Origin: Gammaproteobacteria bacterium F7
GTDB lineage: Bacteria; Pseudomonadota; Gammaproteobacteria; Pseudomonadales; IMCC2047
Length of the DNA: 64,000 nucleotides
Assembly: GCA_001593685.1 (NCBI GenBank)
Contig: LUKI01000001.1
Span: forward strand, 1-64,000
Direction: 5' to 3'
Of the stretch, positions 30,730 through 40,635 are shown piece by piece (the stretch's first letter is position 1; each line of letters starts with the position of its first letter). Below the pieces are notes generated by a model. The model was not told the DNA's origin, did no database searches, and worked only from the letters and a program-made list of their open reading frames with translations. Made by a program: the position numbers and the translations under genes.

Positions 30730-30761
30730 AAAACGACCATTCCGGCTTAAGCCGGAATGGT
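30730..30761 (-). terminator. Terminator after yebC
   Basis: A perfect 26-bp palindrome (30736-30761, core CCGGCTTAAGCCGG) follows the yebC stop by ten bases and is followed on the minus strand by CGTTTTAG. The T-run is short but the stem is strong. Confidence 0.6.
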
Positions 30762-30771
30762 GTATCGAAAA

Positions 30772-31506
30772 TTAATCGTATGCTTCGTCTGGAATGTCGG
30801 CGTTATGGAAAACATTCTGCACGTCTTCCAGTTCTTCCAGCATATCAATCAGCTTCATCACTTTCGTCGCTGTGTCCACATCCAGATCAACACTGGTGGA
30901 CGGCACCATCGCAACTTCAGCGTTTACTGGCTCGAGTCCAGCCGCTTCTAATGCATCTTTAACATTGCTGAACTCTGCTGGCGTCGTTACAACATCAATC
31001 GACTCGTCATCGTTAGTCACCACATCATCAGCACCGGCTTCCAGCGCAGCTTCCATAATGGCATCTTCGTCAGCGCCCGGCTCAAAGGTAATCTGTCCCT
31101 GTTTGGTAAACAGGTAGGACACCGAACCGTCAGTACCGAGATTTCCGCCAAACTTTGTGAACGCATGGCGAACTTCTGCCACGGTACGGTTGCGGTTATC
31201 CGTCATTGTTTCAACCAAGACTGCAACACCCGCCTGTCCATAACCTTCGTAGGTAATCTCTTCGAGGTTTTCACCTTCACCGCCCACGCCGCGATCAATC
31301 GCACGCTGCATGGTGTCTTTTGGCATATTCGCGCTTTTAGCGCGATCCACCGCCAAACGCAGACGTGGATTATCCTCCGGATCACCACCACCAGCTCGCG
31401 CCGCCACCGTTAATTCACGGATAAAGCGTGTAAAAATCTTACCGCGCTTGGCGTCCTGTGCCGCCTTGCGGTGTTTGATGTTGGCCCATTTACTGTGTCC
31501 AGCCAT
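30772..31506 (-). CDS. yebC: YebC/TACO1 family protein
   Basis: The 244-residue protein starts [20 protein letters not shown] and contains [20 protein letters not shown], both signatures of the family. Recent work links YebC proteins to relief of ribosome stalling at proline runs, earlier work to transcription of ruv genes. Its place before ruvC is conserved. Confidence 0.96.
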   Translation of the reverse strand: MAGHSKWANIKHRKAAQDAKRGKIFTRFIRELTVAARAGGGDPEDNPRLRLAVDRAKSANMPKDTMQRAIDRGVGGEGENLEEITYEGYGQAGVAVLVETMTDNRNRTVAEVRHAFTKFGGNLGTDGSVSYLFTKQGQITFEPGADEDAIMEAALEAGADDVVTNDDESIDVVTTPAEFSNVKDALEAAGLEPVNAEVAMVPSTSVDLDVDTATKVMKLIDMLEELEDVQNVFHNADIPDEAYD

Positions 31507-31744
31507 TTTTACTCCTCAATCTTGATACCTAGAACAATTGCTCTTTTGCCCCCTGGCGGTGTTAAAAATGTACTCAATCGGTCATTTATAAATTATAAAC
31601 TCCCTCACTGCGTGCATTTTTGCCTTACCAGAAAGCAAAATCCCGAATTGTATAAGGCGTTCAAAAACCCAAATTTCTACCTTATTCATTCCCGCAAAAA
31701 CGAGAATTTACAAATAAAATCTCTAGGATGTCTCTAGTAGTTGT
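31507..31744. other. Intergenic stretch, A/T-rich, no gene seen
   Basis: No convincing frame or RNA gene. It must hold the yebC-ruv promoter on the minus strand; I could not single out unambiguous -35 and -10 boxes. Confidence 0.5.
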
Positions 31745-31864
31745 GAGCGAGAAATTTTGAGAGTCAAAACATTCAAGATCAAGGCGAAAGCTGCACGCAA
31801 TAGTGAACTATTGCGAAAGTTTTCAACGCCGATATTAGGTGTTTTGGACTCAAAATTTTCGTTC
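31745..31864. repeat. 120-bp palindromic intergenic element after aspS
   Basis: Outer arms of about 22 bases (AAATTTTGAG near 31752 and CTCAAAATTT near 31850, with a few mismatches) enclose a perfect inner hairpin CGCAATAG-TGAA-CTATTGCG (31796-31815). It begins right at the aspS stop. The design (inner AGTGAACT hairpin, outer inverted arms) is like repeated palindromic elements of marine gammaproteobacteria, which I recall only in general terms. It may also end aspS transcription. Confidence 0.6.
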
Positions 31865-31865
31865 T

Positions 31866-33650
31866 TCAGCTGCTAGAGCCATCCTCAGTCACCGGCTTAC
31901 GCACACGAATGCTCAGTTCGCGCAGTTGCTCCTGGCTGACCTCGCTCGGCGCATCGGTCATTACACAGGCAGCGCTCTGCGTTTTCGGGAAAGCAATCAC
32001 GTCACGGATTGAAGCAGCACCGGTCATCAGCATCACGATACGGTCCAGACCAAAGGCCAAACCACCATGTGGAGGACAACCATATTTCAGCGCATCCAGC
32101 AGGAAGCCGAACTTCTCGTTGGCTTCTTCATCACCAATTCCCAGCACCTTCAGGACGATTTTCTGCATATCCTGATCGTGAATACGAATCGAACCACCGC
32201 CCAACTCAGTACCGTTCAGTACCATATCGTAGGCACGAGATAAGGCTTCAGCAGGATTCTTCTGCAACTCTTCCAGTGAACAGGAAGGCGCTGTGAAGGG
32301 GTGGTGCAGTGGTGTTAACGCGCCACCTTCCAGTTCCTCAAACATGGGGAAGTCAACAACCCAACAGGGAGCCCACTCACGCTCAAAAAGATCAAGGTCT
32401 TCTGCCAGTTTTACCCGTAACGCACCTAGCGCTTCGTTAACGATCTTCGCTTTATCAGCGCCGAAGAAGATAATATCGCCAGTCTCTGCACCCAGACGAT
32501 CCAGCAACTGCATAACCACATCTTCCGGCATAAATTTAATGATTGGTGATTGCAGTCCTTCCAGGCCCTGAGACAAGTCATTAACCTTAATCCACGCCAG
32601 GCCGCGAGCACCGTAGATGCCAACAAACTTGGTGTAGGCATCAATAGCACGTCGCGCAATACTCGCACCGCCAGGCACCTTCAGTGCCGCAACGCGACCT
32701 TTAGGATCGTTGGCTGGACCACTGAATACCTTAAAGTCTACCGCTGCCATCAAATCTTTAATGTCGACCAGCTCGAGTCCAAAACGCAGGTCAGGGCGAT
32801 CACTACCGTAGCGGTTCATGGCGTCGGCATAGGTGATGTGTGGGAACTCTCCCAAATCAACGTTCAACTCATCCTTAAACAGTTTCACCATCATGCGCTG
32901 AGTGATATCCATGATGTCACTCTCCTCCAGGAAAGAGGTCTCGATATCTATCTGGGTAAACTCAGGCTGACGATCAGCTCGCAGGTCTTCGTCACGGAAA
33001 CATTTAGCAATCTGGTAGTAACGGTCCATTCCGGACACCATCAGCAGCTGCTTGAATAACTGAGGCGACTGCGGCAGTGCAAAAAACTCACCACTGTGAG
33101 TACGGCTCGGCACCAAATAATCACGCGCACCTTCAGGCGTCGCGCGAGTCAGGATGGGGGTTTCAATATCCATAAACCCTTCATGATCAAGGAAGTTACG
33201 GATATTGCTGGTCACCTTGGAGCGGAAACGCAGTTTCTCGGCAATTTCAGGGCGACGCAGATCGATATAGCGGTATTTCAAACGAACATCTTCACCCACG
33301 GTGATATGTTCGTCCAACTGGAAAGGCGGTGTTTCAGCACGATTAAGAATCGTCAGTTCCTTACCCAGTACTTCGATACCACCCGTCGGGATATCTTTGT
33401 TGACAGTCCCCTCTGGGCGGGCACGCACACGGCCTTTAATTTTCAGTACATATTCACTACGCACAGTTTCTGCCAGCGCAAAACTTTCAACCGTATCCGG
33501 GTCAAAAACGATCTGCGCCATCCCTTCACGGTCACGCATATCAAAGAAAATTACACCACCATGATCACGGCGACGATGCACCCAACCACAAATTTCTACT
33601 TCCTGATCAATCAACGATTCATTCAATTCGCCGCAATAATGACTGCGCAT
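31866..33650 (-). CDS. aspS: Aspartyl-tRNA synthetase
   Basis: The 594-residue class II synthetase has an OB anticodon-binding domain (1-130), motif 1 and 2 regions ([40 protein letters not shown]), the bacterial GAD insertion (about 290-420) and motif 3 ([15 protein letters not shown]). Charges tRNA-Asp. Length is normal for gammaproteobacteria. Confidence 0.97.
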   Translation of the reverse strand: MRSHYCGELNESLIDQEVEICGWVHRRRDHGGVIFFDMRDREGMAQIVFDPDTVESFALAETVRSEYVLKIKGRVRARPEGTVNKDIPTGGIEVLGKELTILNRAETPPFQLDEHITVGEDVRLKYRYIDLRRPEIAEKLRFRSKVTSNIRNFLDHEGFMDIETPILTRATPEGARDYLVPSRTHSGEFFALPQSPQLFKQLLMVSGMDRYYQIAKCFRDEDLRADRQPEFTQIDIETSFLEESDIMDITQRMMVKLFKDELNVDLGEFPHITYADAMNRYGSDRPDLRFGLELVDIKDLMAAVDFKVFSGPANDPKGRVAALKVPGGASIARRAIDAYTKFVGIYGARGLAWIKVNDLSQGLEGLQSPIIKFMPEDVVMQLLDRLGAETGDIIFFGADKAKIVNEALGALRVKLAEDLDLFEREWAPCWVVDFPMFEELEGGALTPLHHPFTAPSCSLEELQKNPAEALSRAYDMVLNGTELGGGSIRIHDQDMQKIVLKVLGIGDEEANEKFGFLLDALKYGCPPHGGLAFGLDRIVMLMTGAASIRDVIAFPKTQSAACVMTDAPSEVSQEQLRELSIRVRKPVTEDGSSS

Positions 33651-33735
33651 GCTATTTCTTCCGATTACTTAAATTAAAAATTAGGTTTTTTTCCGTCACC
33701 TCAAACATCGTTAAAGATGACCTTAATATTGTGTC

Positions 33736-33963
33736 TTAACTGGCCGCCGGTTTACTGTCTGATTTCGGCTTTGAACCGCTGCCGGATTTAAAATCAGTCT
33801 CATACCAACCTGCTCCGGTAAGCCGAAAACCGCCCGCTGAAATCACTTTTTTCAATGCTGGCTTTTCGCACTCAGGACAATCCGTTAATGGCGCATCACT
33901 GATACTTTGCAGTTTATCCATCTGATGCCCACAGGCACCACATTGATATTCATAAATGGGCAT
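33736..33963 (-). CDS. FmdB family zinc-ribbon regulator
   Basis: The 75-residue protein starts MPIYEYQCGACGHQMDKLQS with a second pair CPECEKP: the FmdB/CxxC_CxxC_SSSS family. It lies 85 bases upstream of aspS on the same strand, a common pairing. Role in regulation is inferred from the family name only. Confidence 0.88.
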   Translation of the reverse strand: MPIYEYQCGACGHQMDKLQSISDAPLTDCPECEKPALKKVISAGGFRLTGAGWYETDFKSGSGSKPKSDSKPAAS

Positions 33964-34351
33964 AACTTTCTCCCGACTCCATTAAACAAGCTAAACTTCA
34001 GAAATAGCTCTCTACAACAGCAACCAGAGCCCCTGAAATAAAAAGGCGGATTGTACCCTATTTTTGTGGTCAACGAATAGTCGCCATTTTGCAAGGAACA
34101 GGGCAAGGTAACGGCGGCACAGAGCAATTGTGTCAACTAATGGAAAAGCATCAATACCGGTAGCGCCACTCAGACAATCCCTGAGTCAGTTTACCTCGTA
34201 AAGATTCAGCCGAAATGCTTCAAAAGAGCTGTTACTGAACTCTCCATAGCGTCGTGACTGACGGCCGCACTCGGCCTTTGGACAGGACTTGAAAAACAGG
34301 TATTTTGTCACGCCTACGGGGCATTAATGGCCACTTTCAATGATTGCCGGG
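33964..34351. other. 388-base intergenic region, nothing recognised
   Basis: Lies between the HIT gene and the FmdB gene. No start-coupled frame, RNA gene or strong hairpin with T-run is apparent. It should contain the promoter of the fmdB-aspS unit, reading on the minus strand. Confidence 0.5.
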
Positions 34352-34777
34352 CTACCTATTAAGCGGCTGAAAATGCTCGCCCAGCGCCTCAAAAATTTGT
34401 TGAGAAATTTCTTCCAACACCCCATTTGGGTACTCAACTGGTTCAACCGCCCCCCAAACAGGCCCGGGCCAGGCAACATCATGTTTATAACGAACAATAT
34501 GGTGCACATGCAGCTGTGGCACCATATTTCCTAGCGCCGCGACATTCAGCTTATCGGCTTTGAATAAGTCATAAATTTGTTTAGAAAAGTAACTGGATTC
34601 CCATAACAACTGCTGTTGATCAGCTGCCGATAATTCAAAAATTTCGCGGATAGCGTCCCGTTTCGGCACCAGAATAAACCAGGGGTAATTAGCATCTTTA
34701 TTAAGCAAAACTCGTGTTAACGGAAAATCTCCCAGCACGATGCAGTCTTTAACAAGTTGCGGGTGTAGCTCAAACAT
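34352..34777 (-). CDS. HIT family hydrolase
   Basis: The 141-residue protein has the histidine triad-type motif QLHVHHIVRY (about 91-100), and the N-terminal ILVPKR segment of FHIT-like or HinT-like nucleotide hydrolases. Probable nucleotidyl phosphoramidase; substrate unknown. Stands alone, divergent from the next gene. Confidence 0.88.
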   Translation of the reverse strand: MFELHPQLVKDCIVLGDFPLTRVLLNKDANYPWFILVPKRDAIREIFELSAADQQQLLWESSYFSKQIYDLFKADKLNVAALGNMVPQLHVHHIVRYKHDVAWPGPVWGAVEPVEYPNGVLEEISQQIFEALGEHFQPLNR

Positions 34778-34902
34778 ATCGATTCCTTAAATTAAGACCC
34801 GGCATAACACAAAGGTTTTTAGCGGTTATACCCGTCATTTATTTTGTGCAACACCCCTATACTGGTTTATTCAGGGCAGCAGGAGGGGTAGTATCGGCGC
34901 TA

Positions 34903-36060
34903 ATGAATAACACGCAAAACTTCTCTTTCCAATACCTTAATAGCATCGACCAAATAGCCCGCACCGATTGGGATAAAATTTGTGCGCGAGACTACCCTTT
35001 TTTGCGCCACGATTTTCTCGCCGCGCTTGAACACTCCCATAGCGTTGGCGGTGACAGCGGCTGGCAACCCTACCATCTAACCGCTTATAACAACGGTACT
35101 TTAGTGGCCGTCATGCCACTATATATTAAAAGCCATTCCTACGGTGAATATGTCTTCGACTGGGCGTGGGCTGACGCCTATCGCCGTCATGCGGTTGATT
35201 ATTACCCCAAGCTTTTGTCGGCGATTCCCTTCACTCCCGCCAGCGGGCCGCGTTTATGTGTCACCAAGGGTGTCGACAAAAACGCACTGATGAACGCTAT
35301 CGTTGCCGATATTCAAACACAGACGCGCAGCGGCCTGTTTTCATCCTGGCACCTGCTTTTTCCTGACAGCAACGAATTTGAGGACTGGCAACAAACCGCG
35401 TTACGTCCGCGTAGTGGCTGCCAATTTCATTGGTTCAACCGTAACTACGATAATTTTGATGATTTTCTGACTGGGTTCACCTCACGTAAACGCAAAAACA
35501 TCAAGCGTGAACGCCGCCGGGTTAGCGAGCAGGAAGTCGAGCTAAAGCAAGTATCGGGAGCCGAGCTCACCGAGCAACATATCCATGACTTTTATTTGTT
35601 TTATCAAGCCACCTACTTAAAACGCGGCCAACAGGGTTATCTAACCTTGCCGTTCTTTTTAGAGCTACGCCTGAAAATGGCCGATCAATTATTAATGGTG
35701 ATAGCTGAAAAAGCAGGCAAAGCCGTTGCCGCTGCACTCTGTTTTCACGATAAAGAAACACTCTACGGCCGCTACTGGGGTTGTTTGGAGGAATACGAGT
35801 GTTTGCATTTTGAAGCCTGCTTTTATCAGGGCATTGAGTTTTGCATTGCCAACGGCCTTCAGCGCTTTGACCCCGGCGCTCAAGGCGAGCACAAGATTCT
35901 GCGCGGTTTTGAGCCGGTGACAACCCATTCCTTACACTGGATTGAGCACACGGAGTTTCGTCAGGCTATTGAGCGTTTTTTAGGTCAAGAAAAACTGGGC
36001 ATGGCGCAATATCAGGAGCAGGCAACACAGCTGCTACCTTTCAAGAAACAAAATGAATGA
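34903..36060 (+). CDS. GNAT/FemAB-like acyltransferase (DUF482)
   Basis: About 385 residues from ATG 34903 (an upstream in-frame start at 34846 is open; AGGAGG lies between). DFLAALEHSHSVGGDSGWQPYHL, TSRKRKNIKRERRRVSEQ and ARYWGCLEEYECLHFEACFYQ-type segments mark the DUF482 family, related to FemX/GNAT aminoacyl transferases and often labelled peptidogalycan biosynthesis protein. Biochemical role unproven. Confidence 0.82.
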   Translation: MNNTQNFSFQYLNSIDQIARTDWDKICARDYPFLRHDFLAALEHSHSVGGDSGWQPYHLTAYNNGTLVAVMPLYIKSHSYGEYVFDWAWADAYRRHAVDYYPKLLSAIPFTPASGPRLCVTKGVDKNALMNAIVADIQTQTRSGLFSSWHLLFPDSNEFEDWQQTALRPRSGCQFHWFNRNYDNFDDFLTGFTSRKRKNIKRERRRVSEQEVELKQVSGAELTEQHIHDFYLFYQATYLKRGQQGYLTLPFFLELRLKMADQLLMVIAEKAGKAVAAALCFHDKETLYGRYWGCLEEYECLHFEACFYQGIEFCIANGLQRFDPGAQGEHKILRGFEPVTTHSLHWIEHTEFRQAIERFLGQEKLGMAQYQEQATQLLPFKKQNE

Positions 36061-36073
36061 GAAGAGCCAGTCG

Positions 36074-36361
36074 TTAATCGAGTTTTTCGCCAACCGAAAT
36101 ATCAACCAGCCTGCCACCACTAAACCTCAACACCCGCAGAAAGCCTTTGTAATGTCGAGGCATGTAAGTCCACTCCTCCACTTTTATCTCATCAGCGCCG
36201 GAAACGACCTCGGCAAAAAACGGCTCGCCACAACGTAACAAAACAGTGGCTTTGCGATCACCAACAGTGACAAAACCATTATTGCATTTGTAACCGGAAG
36301 CCTTGACGCCCGTAGTTAAAAGCAAGGAAAAAACGAGTAGTACAACAGTACTCAACTTCAT
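36074..36361 (-). CDS. DUF2845 periplasmic protein
   Basis: The 95-residue protein has a signal peptide (to VKA at about 21) and the family pattern CNNGFVTVGDRKATVLLRCGEP followed by EEWTYMP. Found in many proteobacteria, function unknown. Convergent with the acyltransferase gene. Confidence 0.82.
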   Translation of the reverse strand: MKLSTVVLLVFSLLLTTGVKASGYKCNNGFVTVGDRKATVLLRCGEPFFAEVVSGADEIKVEEWTYMPRHYKGFLRVLRFSGGRLVDISVGEKLD

Positions 36362-36448
36362 AAATAATTCCTACGCCATCAAACTTCAGTTACAAATAGG
36401 ACTGCGCTCAAAGTAAGCGGTTCCACTCACACAGTAAGCTTTGATTTA

Positions 36449-38599
36449 TCAGGCGCGCTGCTTATCAAGGATATACAGAGACTTAAAGCTTGCGGCGGAA
36501 CGCGGTTCAGAAAATAAAAAACCTTGCCCAAAATCACACTGTTCTGCTTGCAAAAAATCTGCCTGAGCAAAAGTCTCAATCCCTTCGGCGACAACAGGTA
36601 TATGTAATTGCCGTGCCATCGAAATAATCGCTGAGGTCAACGCCCGATCCTGTTGATCTGATTCAATATCGGCAACAAAACTACGATCAATTTTCAAACC
36701 ATCCACCTGAAAATGCCTCAGATAGCTCAGCGACGAGAACCCTGTACCAAAATCATCTAACCACACCTGGATGCCGAGCTTACGAAGCTCCTTTAACATC
36801 GCCTGCGCTGCCTGTTCATCACGCATCAAAAAGCTCTCTGTAATTTCAACATGAACATGCCTTGCCGGGATTTGGTATTCGTGCAACCGTTTTGAAAACA
36901 CATTGGCGAGGTCATGACGATAAACCTGTTTCGCCGAGAGGTTTATCGCCACATAAAAATCATGACTTATAGCAGGTAACCACCCTTTCAATTGCTGGCA
37001 TAAATTTTCAATCAGCATATCGCCGATCGGGATGATCAGGCCTGTTTCTTCTGCGATGGGAATAAACGCATCCGGAGCAATCAGTCCGCGCTCAGGATGC
37101 CGCCAGCGCACCAACGCCTCAGCGCCAACCAAGCACTTATCAGTTAACCGAAATTGAGGTTGAAACCAAAGTTCAAAATGCTCAGGTAACGCCAAAGACT
37201 TCCGCAACTCGCGCTCAATATCAGCCCGTATTTCAATCTGCTCATTCATCTGAAGTCTGAAATAGCTGTAAGTATTTTTGCCGCTAGCCTTAGCGTCATA
37301 CATCGCAATATCAGCATTCTTAATTAGCTCATCGGCGCTATAGCCCGCATGAGGGTAAGTGGCAATACCAACACTCCCACCAACAACAACCTCATCGCTG
37401 CCCACCGCGACCGGAGATCGAACAACCTCAAAGAAACCATCAACAATCGAATCAATTTCGTCAGGCGTTGAAATATCTGGCAAACAAATTAAAAACTCAT
37501 CACCACCAATTCTAGCGACCACCGGTTTAGGGCTGTTCTCTTCAAAAAACGGTAAAACAATATTCTCTACGCCAAGACTCTCTTTCATGCGCGAGGCAAG
37601 CTCACACAACAACAGATCACCAACCTTGTGCCCATAGTTATCGTTAATGCACTTAAATTCATCCAAATCGACAAACAAAACCGTAAATGCCGTGACGTCA
37701 CTCTGATTAATCAGCAGCTCCAGGTACTCAATGAAACGAGCCCTATTGGGCAGCCCCGTCAATGAGTCATGGTGAGCTTGGTGATATATTTCATCTGTAT
37801 GTTGCTTGAGCTTTAAGCCCATTCTGTTAAAAGCATTTGCAAGATCACCAATTTCATCCTGACGATCAATAGAGCTAAACGTACTGAAATCACCATCCCC
37901 AATCCGCTCAGTCTGGGCAATTAACTGCCGCAGAGGTCGGGTCAATGAACGCGCAATTAACACCGAACAAGCGCCGCCCACAATAACCAAAAAACCGGTC
38001 AACAGAACACTGCTTAACAACGTTTGATCGTACTTTTCTCGATGAAGGGCTTGAATTTCATCCTCCATCTGTTGAATGTCCTGATAAATGTCAGCTAACG
38101 AAAATTCCATAAATAGGCCACCAACTAACTCATTGCCAGCGATAACCGGCCGACCCAACACAAAGCGCTCCCCTTTTATTTTGGTATACGGCATGGCTTG
38201 TTCAATAACCTGAAATACCCCTTCTTTATTTTGATATTTACGACCAAATGCCAATAAGTTTTCTGTGCCATCGTGAAAGATATTACCTCTCTCATCAACC
38301 ACATAAACGCTCATCACCTCATCTAAACTAAGTGCCGCTTGAATCACGTAATAAGCTTCTTCAGGATTATGGTAATAAAGTGGGTTAAACAGAGCCTCCA
38401 CCAGATAATCAGCAATACCTATCGCTTTTTTCTCCAGTTGTGACTGTAAACGCTCTGAAGTATCAGCGGTTAACCGAACCTTTAGCTGCTCCGTTTGCTT
38501 TTCAGATACAAAAAAATATATGCCAGAATTAACAACAACGATAGCGACCAGAAGACTGAGTATAATCAGCACATAACGCCCATGAAGCCGGAGTTTCAT
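36449..38599 (-). CDS. Membrane GGDEF-EAL c-di-GMP enzyme with HAMP
   Basis: The 716-residue protein has two membrane helices (about 9-30 and 193-215) around a periplasmic sensor, then HAMP (about 216-270), GGDEF (about 280-445, RIGGDEFLICL intact) and EAL (about 455-705, AEALVRW, EITESFL, DDFGTGFSSLSYL, VAEGIET intact). Both catalytic sites look functional. Its start overlaps the stop of the PhnD-like gene, so the periplasmic binder is likely its input partner. Confidence 0.93.
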   Translation of the reverse strand: MKLRLHGRYVLIILSLLVAIVVVNSGIYFFVSEKQTEQLKVRLTADTSERLQSQLEKKAIGIADYLVEALFNPLYYHNPEEAYYVIQAALSLDEVMSVYVVDERGNIFHDGTENLLAFGRKYQNKEGVFQVIEQAMPYTKIKGERFVLGRPVIAGNELVGGLFMEFSLADIYQDIQQMEDEIQALHREKYDQTLLSSVLLTGFLVIVGGACSVLIARSLTRPLRQLIAQTERIGDGDFSTFSSIDRQDEIGDLANAFNRMGLKLKQHTDEIYHQAHHDSLTGLPNRARFIEYLELLINQSDVTAFTVLFVDLDEFKCINDNYGHKVGDLLLCELASRMKESLGVENIVLPFFEENSPKPVVARIGGDEFLICLPDISTPDEIDSIVDGFFEVVRSPVAVGSDEVVVGGSVGIATYPHAGYSADELIKNADIAMYDAKASGKNTYSYFRLQMNEQIEIRADIERELRKSLALPEHFELWFQPQFRLTDKCLVGAEALVRWRHPERGLIAPDAFIPIAEETGLIIPIGDMLIENLCQQLKGWLPAISHDFYVAINLSAKQVYRHDLANVFSKRLHEYQIPARHVHVEITESFLMRDEQAAQAMLKELRKLGIQVWLDDFGTGFSSLSYLRHFQVDGLKIDRSFVADIESDQQDRALTSAIISMARQLHIPVVAEGIETFAQADFLQAEQCDFGQGFLFSEPRSAASFKSLYILDKQRA

Positions 38600-39585
38600 T
38601 GGTTCACACCGCGTCCCTCTACATGCTTACCTAACAACCTCTTAAATTCCAAAGCCAATGCAATTTTTTCCTGGTCTTTACCGTCCAGTTCCTGAAACTT
38701 TGTTGTTTTTTGATACTTTTTTAACGCTTTTTTGCCCTTCGCTGTTTGGTTAGCTTTCAATAATAGTCTTTTAACAATTAACTTTATTTGCGGCTCAAGG
38801 TCTGTTCGAGTTAACTGTAGGCTTCGAGGAAAATCCTGACTCTGGTAAATGATTACTAACTCCTTTCTCAGCTCATCGGGCATATCCTCCGTGTCATTCC
38901 AATTCACGTCACTAAACGCACCCGCATGAACAATACCCCTCGAAACCCAAGAGGCTATGCTGATTTCATTACCTCTGGTTACCAGCTCTTTAACAAAAAC
39001 ATACCCAATGCCATCATGGGGTACCGGTGCATTAGGCGAATCCAGCTCAATTAATTTATACCCTTTTTTAAGTAATACCCCCGCCGGAATAAAAAAACCA
39101 CTCGTCGAAAAGCGATCTTCAAACGCAATCACTTTACCCCTAAGATCGTCCAGTGACTGAAAATCAAAGTCCTGCCTCACAAAAATCACCGACGAATATG
39201 ATTCAACGCCTTTCTTCCAACGCTTCAGTAATATTTCTGCGCCATATTTTTCTTGTAGTTCCAACGCAGTAAAAAGGGTTTCAGAAACCAAATCAACTTG
39301 ACCTGCCTTTAACATCTCCCCCATTGCTTTCGCATCTTTTGAGACGACAACGCGGCCTTTACTGAGATGATAATGCTCTAAATTCTCAGCAAGGTAATCA
39401 GCAAGCCGCTGAGTAAACTCAATATGCTTTCTTGCATCATCACTGATCGCACCAACAACAAACTCATCTGCTTTCGACGCACTAGGGGGCGCAGCAAGAG
39501 CCATCAAGGGTAAGGAAAACAGGAGAAAAAAAACGTAGCGACAAGCCAAACATTTAGCGGCTAACACAAAACCGTAAAACACCAC
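38596..39585 (-). CDS. PhnD-like periplasmic binding protein paired with the c-di-GMP enzyme
   Basis: About 329 residues with a signal peptide (cleavage near ALA-AP at about 31, GTG start) and a phosphate/phosphonate-type binding fold: FEDRFSTSGFFIPAGVLLKKG, SWVSRGIVHAGAFSDVNW. No transporter genes accompany it. The four-base overlap with the GGDEF-EAL gene suggests it senses a ligand for c-di-GMP signalling. Ligand unknown. Confidence 0.85.
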   Translation of the reverse strand: MVFYGFVLAAKCLACRYVFFLLFSLPLMALAAPPSASKADEFVVGAISDDARKHIEFTQRLADYLAENLEHYHLSKGRVVVSKDAKAMGEMLKAGQVDLVSETLFTALELQEKYGAEILLKRWKKGVESYSSVIFVRQDFDFQSLDDLRGKVIAFEDRFSTSGFFIPAGVLLKKGYKLIELDSPNAPVPHDGIGYVFVKELVTRGNEISIASWVSRGIVHAGAFSDVNWNDTEDMPDELRKELVIIYQSQDFPRSLQLTRTDLEPQIKLIVKRLLLKANQTAKGKKALKKYQKTTKFQELDGKDQEKIALALEFKRLLGKHVEGRGVNQ

Positions 39586-39829
39586 TCGCTCCCATACAAA
39601 ATTAGATTAACGCCCCTATTTATTTATGTGAGTCACCCAGCCCCAGGCTTGACTAAGGGTTACTCACCCACTCAATCCATAATAGCGGCTAAGTCCTGTT
39701 TAGCAATGAAGTTAACGTTTCCAGAATATACCCAAGGCGAAATAGCTGCCGAAAAACAAAGTAATCAACTAAAAAACGCAGCCCAATAACAAAATGGCTT
39801 GACTGCTTTACCTTCAAATAGTGAGTTTA

Positions 39830-40429
39830 TTAACCAGTTTTAAGCCACTCAAGCAGGCGATTATTAGCAGGCATTTCATGATCTTCAACCAATACCATGC
39901 CCGCTTTATTGGCTAACGATTCAATCCACTCAAAATCACGAATCGCGCTTTTCGGGTTTTGCTGAAACAACCAGTCATTGAAACGAGCATTACTCTCAGA
40001 GGTAAACCGCCCACCATAATTAAAAGGGCCATAGCAACAAAATTTACCGCCCGGCAATAATATGTCGCCCAGCTTTTGAAAAAATCGCTCTACTTCGGAT
40101 CGTCCCATAATGTGCAGAGTATTGGATGTAAAAACCGCCTCGGTTTTACTAATCGGCCAACGGTTATCAAGCACATTTAAGGCCAGCGGCGATTTAATAT
40201 TGCTAAGTTGAGCCTCATCAAGCCATAACTGAATACCCGATAAATGGGCTGGCACATCGGAAGGCTGCCACACAAGGTGCGGCAAATGTTCGGCAAAATA
40301 CACCGCATGCTGTCCAGTGCCACTGCCTATTTCCAGCACCTCGGAAACATCAGCAAATGCATTTTTCAGTGCCGCCAGAATCGGCATTTTGTTATTTTCA
40401 CAGGCTTGAGAAAAAGGTTTAGGGGACAT
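39830..40429 (-). CDS. DUF938 SAM-dependent methyltransferase
   Basis: The 199-residue protein shows ACENNKMPILAALKNAF and the AdoMet motif VLEIGSGTGQHAVYFAEHLP, then NVLDNRWP and FCCYGPFNYGGRFTSESNA, typical of DUF938. Substrate unknown. The 244-base gap to its right (39586-39829) has no recognised feature. Confidence 0.88.
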   Translation of the reverse strand: MSPKPFSQACENNKMPILAALKNAFADVSEVLEIGSGTGQHAVYFAEHLPHLVWQPSDVPAHLSGIQLWLDEAQLSNIKSPLALNVLDNRWPISKTEAVFTSNTLHIMGRSEVERFFQKLGDILLPGGKFCCYGPFNYGGRFTSESNARFNDWLFQQNPKSAIRDFEWIESLANKAGMVLVEDHEMPANNRLLEWLKTG

Positions 40430-40635
40430 TAGCTTCTCTATTAACAGGTTTTCAGGAACAGGGCTCTGTTGTCAGTCGAGATGACAACTCAACGGTCATT
40501 TCAAACCTGGCAAGCAGAACCTTAAACACTTCGGATAACACAAGCTCGACTGGAATATACCGCGCTGGAAACGTACAATGCCTGCTTTTAAAGACATCTT
40601 CAATTTCACGTCTAAATTAAGGTTCACAACAGCTC

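Noticed and set aside
32550-33677. Long plus-strand frames opposite aspS
   Set aside because: Shadows of the aspS coding frame; the real product is unmistakable on the minus strand.
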